In this document: one piece after another, positions 35,312 through 43,536 of the stretch
Layout: every line of letters begins with the position of its first letter
Numbering within the stretch: the first letter of the stretch is position 1
From: Ensifer adhaerens
GTDB taxonomy: Bacteria; Pseudomonadota; Alphaproteobacteria; Rhizobiales; Rhizobiaceae
Reading direction: 5' to 3'
Assembly (NCBI RefSeq): GCF_028993555.1
Contig: NZ_CP118610.1
Span: 744,001-808,000 of the forward strand
Length of the DNA: 64,000 bases
The notes under the pieces: generated by a model
Told to the model about the DNA's origin: nothing
Databases searched by the model: none
The model's input: only the letters and a program-made list of their open reading frames with translations
Translations under genes and position numbers: made by a program

Positions 35312-36973
35312 ATGACCGAGCAAGAACTGCCCGAACGCGAGAGCATGGAGTTCGACGTTGTGATCGTCGGCGCGGGGCCGGCCGGTCTTGCGGCCGCGAT
35401 CCGGCTGAAGCAGGTCAATCCGGATCTGTCTGTCGTCGTGCTCGAAAAGGGCGCCGAAGTCGGCGCGCATATTCTCTCGGGCGCGGTCGTCGATCCCATC
35501 GGTATCGACCGTCTGCTGCCGGGTTGGCGCGAGGAAGCCGACCATCCGTTCAAGACCGAGGTCACGGACGACCACTTCCTGTTCCTGGGCCCCGCCGGCT
35601 CGATCCGCCTGCCGAATTTCCTGATGCCGCCGCTGATGAACAATCACGGCAACTACATCGTCTCGCTCGGCAACGTCTGTCGGTGGCTGGCAGGCCATGC
35701 CGAAGCGCTCGGCGTCGAGATTTATCCGGGCTTTGCCGCAACCGAAGTGCTCTACAACGACGAGGGCGCCGTCATCGGTGTCGCCACCGGCGACATGGGC
35801 ATCGAGCGGAATGGCGAGCCGGGACCGAACTTCGCCCGCGGCATGGCGCTGTTGGGCAAATACACGCTGATCGGCGAGGGCGTGCGCGGTTCGCTCGCCA
35901 AGCAGCTGATCGCCAAGTTCGATCTGTCGAAAGACCGCGACGTCCAGAAGTTCGGCATCGGGCTCAAGGAACTCTGGCAGGTCAAGCCCGAGCACCATCG
36001 TCCAGGCCTGGTGCAGCATTCCTTCGGCTGGCCGCTCGGCATGAAGACCGGCGGCGGCTCGTTCCTCTACCATCTCGAAGACAACATGGTCGCCGTCGGC
36101 TTCGTCGTGCACCTCAACTACAAGAACCCGTATCTCTTCCCGTTCGAGGAGTTCCAGCGCTTCAAGACGCACCCGGCGATTCGCGGCACTTTTGAGGGCG
36201 GCAAGCGGCTCTCTTATGGTGCCCGTGCGATCACCGAGGGCGGCTACCAGTCGGTGCCGAAGCTGTCGTTCCCCGGCGGCGCGCTGATCGGCTGTTCGGC
36301 CGGTCTCGTCAACGTGCCGCGCATCAAGGGCAGCCACAATGCGGTGCTGTCGGGCATTCTTGCGGCCGAGAAGCTGGCGGCGGCGATCGCGGCCGGCCGT
36401 GCCAATGACGAGCCGATCGAGATCGAGCGCGGCTGGCGCGACAGCGCCATCGGCCAGGACCTGAAGCGGGTGAGGAACGTCAAGCCGCTGTGGTCGAAGT
36501 TCGGCACGGCGGTGGGCGTGGCGCTCGGCGGTCTCGACATGTGGACCAACCAGCTGTTCGGCTTCTCCTTCTTCGGCACGCTGAAACACGGCAAGACCGA
36601 CGCGCAGTCGCTCGAGCCCGCAGCGCAGCACCAGAAGATCGATTATCCGAAGCCGGATGGCGTGCTGACATTCGACCGTCTGTCCTCGGTGTTCCTGTCG
36701 AACACCAACCATGAGGAAGATCAGCCGGTCCATCTGCAGGTGAAGGATCTGGACCTGCAGAAGCGCTCCGAGCACGACGTCTTTGCCGGCCCGTCGACGC
36801 GCTACTGTCCGGCGGGCGTCTACGAATGGGTCGAGAAGGACGGCAAGGACGTCTTCGTCATCAACGCCCAGAACTGCGTGCACTGCAAGACCTGCGATAT
36901 CAAGGATCCGAACCAGAACATCAACTGGGTGCCACCGCAGGGCGGCGAAGGCCCGGTCTATCCGAACATGTAA
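35312..36973 (+). CDS. etfD: Electron transfer flavoprotein-ubiquinone oxidoreductase
   Basis: 553 residues. It oxidises reduced ETF and passes electrons to ubiquinone at the inner membrane, linking acyl-CoA dehydrogenases to the respiratory chain. The FAD site is near the N-terminus (VVIVGAGPAGLAAAIRLKQ). The C-terminal 4Fe-4S ligands are C499 (YCPAGVYEW) and C522, C525, C528 (NCVHCKTCDIKDPNQNINWV). The GC-rich body includes SGAVVDPIGIDRLLPGW and LEDNMVAVGFVVHLNYKNP, all typical. ETF alpha/beta genes are not in the window. A hairpin follows the stop. Confidence 0.94.
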   Translation: MTEQELPERESMEFDVVIVGAGPAGLAAAIRLKQVNPDLSVVVLEKGAEVGAHILSGAVVDPIGIDRLLPGWREEADHPFKTEVTDDHFLFLGPAGSIRLPNFLMPPLMNNHGNYIVSLGNVCRWLAGHAEALGVEIYPGFAATEVLYNDEGAVIGVATGDMGIERNGEPGPNFARGMALLGKYTLIGEGVRGSLAKQLIAKFDLSKDRDVQKFGIGLKELWQVKPEHHRPGLVQHSFGWPLGMKTGGGSFLYHLEDNMVAVGFVVHLNYKNPYLFPFEEFQRFKTHPAIRGTFEGGKRLSYGARAITEGGYQSVPKLSFPGGALIGCSAGLVNVPRIKGSHNAVLSGILAAEKLAAAIAAGRANDEPIEIERGWRDSAIGQDLKRVRNVKPLWSKFGTAVGVALGGLDMWTNQLFGFSFFGTLKHGKTDAQSLEPAAQHQKIDYPKPDGVLTFDRLSSVFLSNTNHEEDQPVHLQVKDLDLQKRSEHDVFAGPSTRYCPAGVYEWVEKDGKDVFVINAQNCVHCKTCDIKDPNQNINWVPPQGGEGPVYPNM

Positions 36974-37027
36974 GGCTCGGGCCGGCTGGTCCGACGGACA
37001 AGCCAACAGCGCAAGCAAACAACGAAG

Positions 37028-37064
37028 CGGCGTCGGAGAATTTCTCTGGCGCCGTTTCTTTTCT
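37028..37064 (+). terminator. Terminator after ETF-QO
   Basis: A stem with two G-U pairs runs CGGCGTCGGAGAA (37028-37040) against TTCTCTGGCGCCG (37042-37054), then TTTCTTTTC. It lies 55 bases after the etfD stop and just before the end of the convergent hydrolase gene. Confidence 0.65.
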
Positions 37065-37069
37065 TGAGG

Positions 37070-37960
37070 CTACCAGACCCTGTCGACGAAATCGGCGATG
37101 AGCGGCGCTATCTCGGGCAGCTTTTCTTCCAGCGCGAAGTGGCCGGTATCGAAGAGATGCAATGCTGCCTCGGGCACGTCGCGCAGATAGGCGCGCGCGC
37201 CGGGCTCTGTGAAGAACGGGTCGTTCTTGCCCCAGGTAATCAGTGTCGGCGGGCGATCACGCCTGAGCCAGTCCTGCCATTCGGCATAGCGCGCAAGGTT
37301 GCTCTTGTAGTCGAAGAAGAGGTCGTGTTGCGGCTGGCGCCGCTCCGGCAGATCGAGAAAATGCTGGTCCATCGTCCAGCCGTCCGGCGCAACCCGATCC
37401 GGTTCGCTCGTGCCGCCCTCGTATTGGGCGCGTGTCATTTCCACCGTCAGCAATTGCCCGATTCGCTCCCCGGCGTCGGCGTCATCAGGCGTTAGCGCGA
37501 TGAAGCTCCGCGCCGCCTCAGACAGGCCTTCGTGATAGGCGTTGCCATTCTGCACGATCAGGCCTGCGATCCGTTCCGGTCGGCGGGTGGCGAGTCGGAA
37601 GCCGACCGGCGCGCCGAAGTCGAAGACGTAGAGCATGTATCGCCTGAGCTTCAGCGCGTCGACAAAACCCTCGATCAGGTCCGCCAGGCGGTCGAAACTG
37701 TAGGTGAACTGGCCGCCGGCTCTGGCCGAGACCGGCGCGTCGCTATGGCCGAAACCCGGGTAATCGGGCGCGATCAGACGGTAGTGGCCGCCAAGCGCAT
37801 CCATCAGGCGGCGATACTGGTGGGAGGATGACGGGAAACCATGCAGAAGCAGGAGCGTCGGGGCGTCGGCCCTCCGCGGTTCGCTCTCCCGGTAAAACAG
37901 GCGGATGCCGTCGATCTCGATGAAGCGATGGCGAATGACGGGGATGCCGGCAATCGACAT
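37070..37960 (-). CDS. Alpha/beta hydrolase (epoxide hydrolase/dehalogenase-like)
   Basis: 296 residues. Oxyanion region LLLLHGFPSSSHQYRRLMDAL, then APDYPGFGHSDAP. The nucleophile elbow reads YVFDFGAPVGFRLA, giving Asp rather than Ser as the likely nucleophile, as in epoxide hydrolases and haloalkane dehalogenases. A catalytic His lies in DTGHFALEEKLPEIA, and LITWGKNDPFF precedes it with an acidic residue. The substrate is unknown. Divergently transcribed from a CGNR zinc-finger gene, from which 97 bases with an inverted repeat separate it, so joint regulation by that protein is plausible. Confidence 0.85.
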   Translation of the reverse strand: MSIAGIPVIRHRFIEIDGIRLFYRESEPRRADAPTLLLLHGFPSSSHQYRRLMDALGGHYRLIAPDYPGFGHSDAPVSARAGGQFTYSFDRLADLIEGFVDALKLRRYMLYVFDFGAPVGFRLATRRPERIAGLIVQNGNAYHEGLSEAARSFIALTPDDADAGERIGQLLTVEMTRAQYEGGTSEPDRVAPDGWTMDQHFLDLPERRQPQHDLFFDYKSNLARYAEWQDWLRRDRPPTLITWGKNDPFFTEPGARAYLRDVPEAALHLFDTGHFALEEKLPEIAPLIADFVDRVW

Positions 37961-38009
37961 TTAACACTCCTGATTTGTGAGTTTATGCATTAGAATTGCA
38001 CCGGGAAGA

Positions 38010-38040
38010 CTAATGTGTCAATTCTTAAAATAGACATTAG
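38010..38040. promoter_or_regulatory. Inverted repeat in divergent promoter
   Basis: CTAATGT (38010-38016) and ACATTAG (38034-38040) form a perfect 7-base inverted repeat with a 17-base spacer. A third copy of CATTAG lies at 37988-37993. The position between the hydrolase and the CGNR-type regulator is what one expects of an operator. Confidence 0.45.
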
Positions 38041-38057
38041 CTTGAGCGAGGTTGAAA

Positions 38058-38630
38058 ATGGATGTGTCGCCATTTGTGGGTGAGCCCCTGGCGCTGGACC
38101 TCGTGAACACGCGGCCCCAGGTGTCAGCGGAAGTGATTGACCTGATTGCCGATGGCGATGGGCTGAGGGCATGGGTCGAGCTGGAAAAAGAGCGGCTTGC
38201 AGGCGTGCCCTCGGATGAATTGGCAGCCATCTCCACTGATGAGCTGGAGCAAATCCATTCCGTGCGCGCCTGTCTGGCGATGGCGCTCGATCACCAGATG
38301 CGCGGGCTTGCCGTGCCGGCCAGGGCGATCGAGGGGCTCAATGCAGCGATGCGAGCCGCCCCCGCCATCCATAGACTCGACTGGGGCGACCCGCCCATTG
38401 TCGAAACTCGTAGGGAAGGATCAGCCGCGGCAGCCCTGGCGGCGCTTCTTGCGGAGGATGCCGCCGCCATGCTGGCGGGTCCGCAGCGCCAGTTGATCCG
38501 CAAATGCGAGGCGGATGACTGCGTCATGCTGTTCGTCGGCAACAATGCCCGGCGGCGCTGGTGTTCGACGACGCGCTGCGGAAACCGTGTCCGGGTGTCA
38601 CGCTATTATCAGCGCAGCAAAGCGTCCTGA
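38058..38630 (+). CDS. CGNR zinc-finger (ABATE) protein
   Basis: 190 residues. The N-terminus GEPLALDLVNTRP is the start of the ABATE domain (stress-induced, putative ligand or regulator domain). The C-terminal zinc finger has C-E-A-D-D-C (KCEADDCVMLFVGNNARRRW) and CSTTRCGNRVRVSRYYQR, with the eponymous CGNR motif. Proteins of this type are presumed DNA-binding regulators. ATG 38058 with GAGG seven bases upstream is chosen over the TTG at 38052. It is divergent from the alpha/beta hydrolase, its probable target. Confidence 0.87.
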   Translation: MDVSPFVGEPLALDLVNTRPQVSAEVIDLIADGDGLRAWVELEKERLAGVPSDELAAISTDELEQIHSVRACLAMALDHQMRGLAVPARAIEGLNAAMRAAPAIHRLDWGDPPIVETRREGSAAAALAALLAEDAAAMLAGPQRQLIRKCEADDCVMLFVGNNARRRWCSTTRCGNRVRVSRYYQRSKAS

Positions 38631-38793
38631 CCCGCGCCTCAGCGATCACAACATTGGGAGAGGCACCCGCTGACGCAAATGGGAAAGTCCTTGCCGGAAA
38701 ACCCCGTTAGCTTTCATGGTGTCATCGGCTCAAAGCCGACGAATCCGCAGGCCTTTCGGTCCCTGTTGTTTCGAGTTGGACTGAGCCCTGTGA

Positions 38794-38825
38794 CACTGCC
38801 GATCCCCGCGGTGAGATCGGCAGTG
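38794..38825 (+). promoter_or_regulatory. Perfect hairpin in leader of binding-protein gene
   Basis: CACTGCCGATC (38794-38804), ten-base loop, GATCGGCAGTG (38815-38825): a perfect 11-base stem. It ends 35 bases before the ATG at 38861, so it lies in the leader, or is an operator if transcription starts after it. No U tract follows, which argues against a terminator. Confidence 0.5.
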
Positions 38826-38860
38826 CGATGGGATGCACCGCCAGAACAAAGGGAACGGAA

Positions 38861-39859
38861 ATGATGAAGCTTCTTGCAACGACCTGCCTGGCCGCCGGCC
38901 TGCTTGGCCTTGCCGGCACCGCCTCGGCTGCCGAATGCGGCGATGTGACGATCGCCAACATGAACTGGCAGAGCGCCGAAGTGCTGGCGAGCGTCGACAA
39001 GATCATCCTGACGGAAGGCTACGGCTGTAACGCCGAACTGGTCGTTGGCGACACGGTGCCGACGATCACCTCGATGATCGAGAAGGGACAACCGGATGTC
39101 GCGCCGGAAGGCTGGGTCGACCTGCTTCCGGATGTCGTCAATCGCGGGCTCGAGGAAGGCAAGCTCGTCGGTGCCGCCGTCGCCCTTTCCGATGGTGCGG
39201 TGCAGGGCTGGTGGGTGCCGAAGTACATCGTCGATGCCAATCCCGACATCAAGACGATCGATGATGCCCTGAAACACAAGGAACTGTTCCCGGATCCGGA
39301 AGACGCCAGCAAGGGCGCGGTCTTCAACGGCCCGCAGGGCTGGGGCGGAACCGTCGTGACGACGCAGCTCTACAAGGCCTATGGTGGTGAGGCCGCGGGC
39401 TTCACGCTGGTCGATACCGGCTCGGCCGCCGGCCTCGATGGCTCGATCGCCAAGGCCTATGAGCGCAAGCAGGGCTGGGTCGGCTACTACTGGGCTCCGA
39501 CAGCACTTCTCGGCAAGTACGAGATGGTCAAGCTCGGGCATGGTGTCGAGGCGGATGCCGCTGAATGGAAGCGTTGCAACACGGTCGCCGATTGCCCGGA
39601 CCCGAAGAAGAATGACTGGCCGAAGGACAAGGTACAGACGCTGGTCACCAAAGCCTTTGCCGATCGTGCCGGCTCGGCCATGGACTATCTCAACAAGCGC
39701 GCCTGGACCAATGATACGGTCAACAAACTGATGGCCTGGATGACCGACAACCAGGCAAGCGGCGAGGAGGGCGCCAAGCACTTCCTCCAGGAAAACCCCG
39801 ACATCTGGACCCAGTGGGTCTCGCCCGAGGTCGCCGATAAGGTCAAGGCTGCGCTCTGA
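38861..39859 (+). CDS. ABC substrate-binding protein, glycine betaine/choline type
   Basis: 332 residues with a signal peptide (KLLATTCLAAGLLGLAGTASA, cut before AECGDV). The mature part is an OpuAC/ProX-type domain: VTIANMNWQSAEVLASVDKI, GDTVPTITSMIEKGQPDVAPE, GWWVPKYIVDANPDIKTIDD and WVGYYWAPTALLGKYEMVKL. Trp/Tyr residues in these segments are typical of the aromatic cage for quaternary ammonium compounds, but the exact substrate (betaine, choline, proline betaine) is unclear. ATG 38861 is favoured by AAAGGGAACGGAA immediately upstream. The permease gene follows; the partner ATPase gene is not in this window. Confidence 0.88.
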   Translation: MMKLLATTCLAAGLLGLAGTASAAECGDVTIANMNWQSAEVLASVDKIILTEGYGCNAELVVGDTVPTITSMIEKGQPDVAPEGWVDLLPDVVNRGLEEGKLVGAAVALSDGAVQGWWVPKYIVDANPDIKTIDDALKHKELFPDPEDASKGAVFNGPQGWGGTVVTTQLYKAYGGEAAGFTLVDTGSAAGLDGSIAKAYERKQGWVGYYWAPTALLGKYEMVKLGHGVEADAAEWKRCNTVADCPDPKKNDWPKDKVQTLVTKAFADRAGSAMDYLNKRAWTNDTVNKLMAWMTDNQASGEEGAKHFLQENPDIWTQWVSPEVADKVKAAL

Positions 39860-39880
39860 CCGCGACCGATTGAACCCATG

Positions 39881-39903
39881 GGCGGCGCGATTCCCACGCC
39901 GCC
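39881..39903 (+). terminator. Intercistronic hairpin between binding protein and permease
   Basis: GGCGGCG (39881-39887) pairs with CGCCGCC (39897-39903), followed by TCTTTGTTT. It resembles a partial terminator or 3'-stabilising hairpin that would keep binding-protein mRNA more abundant than permease mRNA, as in many ABC operons. Confidence 0.55.
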
Positions 39904-39969
39904 TCTTTGTTTGAGCCCGGCAACAGCAAAACAACAATCGCGGCCGGTGAGATGTGAAGGGGAATCGGA

Positions 39970-40857
39970 ATGGACTGGTTGACCCAGTTTCCACACATGG
40001 ACGACGAAAGCCTGCGAGCGCTCAAGAAGGCGATCGACGAGGGATTTCGCGGTTTTACGCGCGCCTATGGTGACGCAATCGAGGGCTTCTTCGAGCCCTT
40101 GCAGTTCTTTCTGATCCAGTCGGAGCGCTTCATGACGAAGACGCCCTGGCCGATCATCCTGGTGTTGATCGCGCTGATCGCCTGGTTTGCAAGCCGCAAC
40201 TGGAAGATCGTTGGCGGCTGCATCGCTACGCTGCTTTTGATCGGCTACTTCGACATGTGGGACGATACGATGAAGACGATCTCGATGATCTTCGTCTGTA
40301 CCGTATTGTCGATCGCCATCGGCATTCCGATCGGCATCGTCATGTCCCGGTCGGACCGGTTCCAGAATATTGTCAATCCGATCCTCGACGTGATGCAGAC
40401 GATGCCGAGTTTCGTCTATCTGATCCCGGTCGTGATGCTGCTCGGCATCGGCAAGGTTCCGGGACTGATCGCCGTCGTCATCTATGCCATCCCGCCGATG
40501 ATCCGGCTCACCAATCTCGGTATCCGCCTGGTCGACAAGGATGTGCTGGAGGCAGCCGACGCATTCGGTTCGTCGGGATGGCAGAAGCTCAAGAACGTGC
40601 AGATGCCACTGGCCCTGCCGACGATCATGGCGGGTATCAACCAGACGATCATGATGGCGCTCGCCATGGTGGTCATCGCCTCGATGATCGGTGTGCAGGG
40701 GCTTGGCCAGCCGGTGCTGAAAGCGATTGCCAACCAGTACTTTACGCTCGGCATCTTCAACGGTCTCGCGATCGTCGGCATTGCGATCATCTTCGATCGT
40801 GTCAGTCAGGCCTATGGTCATCGCCTGCAGAAGCATCGCGAAATCATCCACGGCTGA
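39970..40857 (+). CDS. ABC permease, ProW/OpuAB type
   Basis: 295 residues. The N-terminal hydrophilic part (about 1-65) is followed by about seven membrane helices. The permease core has MSRSDRFQNIVNPILDVMQT, MPSFVYLIPVVMLLGIGKVP and the EAA loop ADAFGSSGWQKLKNVQMPLA that contacts the ATPase. It is close to ProW of betaine/proline importers. It follows the binding-protein gene after 110 bases, which include a hairpin, with a GAAGGGG site before the ATG. A strong terminator follows, so no ATPase gene is in the operon. Confidence 0.9.
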   Translation: MDWLTQFPHMDDESLRALKKAIDEGFRGFTRAYGDAIEGFFEPLQFFLIQSERFMTKTPWPIILVLIALIAWFASRNWKIVGGCIATLLLIGYFDMWDDTMKTISMIFVCTVLSIAIGIPIGIVMSRSDRFQNIVNPILDVMQTMPSFVYLIPVVMLLGIGKVPGLIAVVIYAIPPMIRLTNLGIRLVDKDVLEAADAFGSSGWQKLKNVQMPLALPTIMAGINQTIMMALAMVVIASMIGVQGLGQPVLKAIANQYFTLGIFNGLAIVGIAIIFDRVSQAYGHRLQKHREIIHG

Positions 40858-40880
40858 GGCGAGCGATCTCAAGAAAAGAA

Positions 40881-40914
40881 AAGGCCCCGGAGGAAAGCGT
40901 CCGGGGCTTTTGTT
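40881..40914 (+). terminator. Rho-independent terminator
   Basis: GGCCCCGG, a ten-base loop, CCGGGGC then TTTTGTT. A classical terminator 24 bases after the permease stop. It also serves as the end point for the convergent DMT exporter gene. Confidence 0.85.
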
Positions 40915-40931
40915 ATTGGGACGTTCCGGTT

Positions 40932-41840
40932 TTACGTTCGGGTAGAAAGAACGCCGGTCGAAAGCGCCACCCCGACAGCCGTGACGACTGCAGCCAGCAT
41001 TTCGAACGGGCCGATCTGCTCGCCGAGCAGGACCGCACCGCCGATCATCGCGAGCACCGGGGTCAACGCCGTGAAGGCCGCCGCCTGAGTGCTGCCGAGG
41101 CTCTTCACCGCAAAGCCGTAGGCGACCATGGCGACCAGCCCGGAGAGGATGCCCTGGCTGGTGATCTGCAGGGCGATCTCCTTGATCGGGACGCCGGCAA
41201 GTGTGCTTCCGAAGCAGGCGGCAAGCACCAGATGGATCAGGAACGACCAGGCCGCAATCAAGGCGCTCCCTTGAAGGGGGCTCAGGCCCGATCGGCGGAA
41301 GGCGTGGGTGTAGATGGCCCAGAGCGTGGCCGCTGCGGGTAACAGCGCATATCCGGCCCACCCTGTGGACGCTGAAGCTGCAAGGTTGCGTGCCAGCAGG
41401 ATGACGACGCCGACGACGATCGCGGCAAAACCCACCATCCGCATCCGGTCCGGACGTTCGCCAAAGAGCGTCATGCCGATCAGGGCCGTGGCAAGCGGCA
41501 TCGAACCGCCGAGAAGAATGCCGACAGAGGAGGCGGGAACGGAGTGGATCGCGAAGGCGGAGACCTGGAAGAAGACCGCGCCGGAGCCGGCAACCATCAG
41601 GGCGAGGAGCAGGATCGGCAGCTTGCGCGGCAGGAGCCCGGTCTTGAGCCAGACCGGCGTGAGCAGGAGTGCCGGTACGCCGTAGCGGATCAGGCCGAGG
41701 TCGATCGTGCCCAGCGCGGTGCCGGCCGAATGGCGCGTTGCGAGAATCCAGCCCGCCCAGATGAGGACGGTCACGACGGCCCCGGCATAGCCGGCGGTGG
41801 CGGGCGACGTATTGCCGCGAGCAAGCGTAAGCGCAACCAT
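40932..41840 (-). CDS. EamA/DMT-family transporter
   Basis: 302 residues, ten membrane helices in two EamA repeats (LIRYGVPALLLTPVWLKTG; PASSVGILLGGSMPLATALI in the first, LIAAWSFLIHLVLAACFGST and VKSLGSTQAAAFTALTPVLA in the second). Substrate unknown; amino acids are common cargoes when an Lrp regulator is encoded beside the gene, as here. ATG 41840 with GGAAGGA upstream is chosen; the frame extends to 41957 but its extra residues are hydrophilic and Arg-rich. Confidence 0.85.
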   Translation of the reverse strand: MVALTLARGNTSPATAGYAGAVVTVLIWAGWILATRHSAGTALGTIDLGLIRYGVPALLLTPVWLKTGLLPRKLPILLLALMVAGSGAVFFQVSAFAIHSVPASSVGILLGGSMPLATALIGMTLFGERPDRMRMVGFAAIVVGVVILLARNLAASASTGWAGYALLPAAATLWAIYTHAFRRSGLSPLQGSALIAAWSFLIHLVLAACFGSTLAGVPIKEIALQITSQGILSGLVAMVAYGFAVKSLGSTQAAAFTALTPVLAMIGGAVLLGEQIGPFEMLAAVVTAVGVALSTGVLSTRT

Positions 41841-41954
41841 TTGAATTTCCTTCCCGATTTGGATATCTGAGAGGCTTTTGGGTCTGGAAGGAAGATTACG
41901 CCCGGAAGGCCGGGCATGTCCTTGCGATTTGTGCCTGAAATAGACTATCATCAG

Positions 41955-41971
41955 CAATTATGTGCCAATTG
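41955..41971. promoter_or_regulatory. Lrp-like palindrome
   Basis: CAATT (41955-41959), seven bases, AATTG (41967-41971). AT-flanked palindromes of this kind are typical of Lrp/AsnC sites. It lies 22 bases before the Lrp-type gene and within the divergent promoter of the exporter. Confidence 0.4.
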
Positions 41972-41992
41972 TAACCTTTGAAGTTTGCGAAC

Positions 41993-42466
41993 ATGCCAAA
42001 TCTCGATAAATTCGACCTCGCCATCCTCAGGATCCTCCAGGAGGATGCGCGCGCGACGAACGTCGAGATCGCCGAAAAGGTCAATCTTTCGCCGTCGCCC
42101 TGCCTCAGGCGCATCCGCAATCTGGAGAAATCCGGCATCCTGCGCGGCTATCGGGCCGATATCGACCGCAAGGAAGCCGGTCTCGGGCTCACGGTTTTCG
42201 TGGAGATCAAGGTGGGACGGCACAGCCGCGAGAATGCGCAGCTGCAGCAGGAGGCTCTGCTCGCCATTCCCGAGGTGGTGTCCTGTTTCCTGATCTCGGG
42301 CAACGCCGACTTCCTCGCCGAGGTCGTCGTCGAGGATCTCCCGGCCTACGAGACGCTCTTGACCGAGACGCTGCTTGCCTTGCCGGGTGTGACCGATATC
42401 CGCTCGAACTTCGCGATCCGATCGATCAAGACGGGCGGGCCGTTGAAGTTACCCGAGCCGCGCTGA
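41993..42466 (+). CDS. Lrp/AsnC-family transcriptional regulator
   Basis: 157 residues. Winged helix-turn-helix (LDKFDLAILRILQEDARATN; VNLSPSPCLRRIRNLEKSGI) followed by the RAM effector domain (EAGLGLTVFVEIKVG, EVVSCFLISGNADFLAEVVV, LPGVTDIRSNFAIRSIK). It probably senses an amino acid and controls the divergent exporter. ATG 41993 is chosen; a TTG at 41978 would add five residues (MKFAN). Confidence 0.92.
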   Translation: MPNLDKFDLAILRILQEDARATNVEIAEKVNLSPSPCLRRIRNLEKSGILRGYRADIDRKEAGLGLTVFVEIKVGRHSRENAQLQQEALLAIPEVVSCFLISGNADFLAEVVVEDLPAYETLLTETLLALPGVTDIRSNFAIRSIKTGGPLKLPEPR

Positions 42467-42612
42467 ACCGCCGTCCTTGCCGGTCTCGGAGCGCCGACCG
42501 GCACGCGCTCGACTCCCGTTAAGTTTCGGTAAGGTCCTGGAATTGGCCGCAAACGCGATTATCTGATCGCGGTGAGCAGCATTGCCGCGGCAACGGAGCC
42601 AGTGACCCATTC

Positions 42613-43536
42613 ATGAAAATCAAGGCGATCTTCAATCGTGACGGCGGAACCTTCCGCACGACAGATATGGCGGCCTATGGCCGGAAGGTCGAGGAGGTTT
42701 TCCAGACCGCCGGCCACCAGATCGAAATTGCGGCGGTTTGCGGCAGCGAGATGCAGGAGGCCCTGGAGCGCACGTGCCGGCGCGACGACCTCGATGCAAT
42801 CCTCGCGGGCGGTGGCGACGGCACGATTTCTGCCGCTGCCGGTGTCGCCTGGAAGAACCGCATGCCGCTCGGCGTCGTTCCCGCCGGGACGATGAACCTC
42901 TTTGCCCGCACGCTGAAGCTGCCGCTCGATATCTGGAAGGTGCCGGAGGTTCTGGCAAGGGGCGTGATTATCGATGGTGACATCGGCAGCGCCGATGGCC
43001 GGGCCTTCGTGCATCAGTTTTCCATGGGCCTGCATGCCCGCATGGTGCGCTATCGCGAGTCTTTCAGCTTTCGTTCGAGGGCAGGCAAGATCGCCGCAAG
43101 CACCCGCGCCGCGGTGGGCGTCATCCTCAATCCGCCCGATTTCGAGATCGAGTTCGACGTCGACGGCCACAAGGAGAGCCGTCATGTTTCGGCGGTCTCA
43201 GTCTCGAACAATCCGTTCGGCCGCGATACGCTGATGTATGCCGACGATGTCACAGCCGGCCATCTCGGTTTCTACACGGCGCCACCGCTGAGCCCGCCGG
43301 GCGTGGCCAAGCTCGCCTTTGACGTGATGCGCGGCAAATTCCGCGACAGCCCGCTGATTACCGCCATGAGCGGCCATGCGCTCGATCTGCATTTCCCCAA
43401 AGTGGAGCGCAAGATCAACTGCGTCATCGACGGTGAACTCCTGCCGATGGGCCGTGACGTCGCGCTTCGCATTCACCCGGGTGAGCTCAAGTTGCTCGTC
43501 GGTGCCGATCGCGACGGGTCGGCGATCCAGAAATAG
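42613..43536 (+). CDS. Diacylglycerol-kinase-family lipid kinase
   Basis: 307 residues. Nucleotide-binding motif GGGDGT (66-71) and VVPAGTMNLFARTLKLP, both characteristic of the DAGK catalytic domain, followed by a beta-rich C-terminal domain (FHQFSMGLHARMVRYRE-like, HLGFYTAPPLSPPGVAKLAF, INCVIDGELLPMG). It phosphorylates a lipid or sphingoid-type substrate using ATP; the substrate cannot be inferred. Its 3' end overlaps the convergent GT39 gene by 64 bases, an unusual antisense overlap. Confidence 0.85.
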   Translation: MKIKAIFNRDGGTFRTTDMAAYGRKVEEVFQTAGHQIEIAAVCGSEMQEALERTCRRDDLDAILAGGGDGTISAAAGVAWKNRMPLGVVPAGTMNLFARTLKLPLDIWKVPEVLARGVIIDGDIGSADGRAFVHQFSMGLHARMVRYRESFSFRSRAGKIAASTRAAVGVILNPPDFEIEFDVDGHKESRHVSAVSVSNNPFGRDTLMYADDVTAGHLGFYTAPPLSPPGVAKLAFDVMRGKFRDSPLITAMSGHALDLHFPKVERKINCVIDGELLPMGRDVALRIHPGELKLLVGADRDGSAIQK

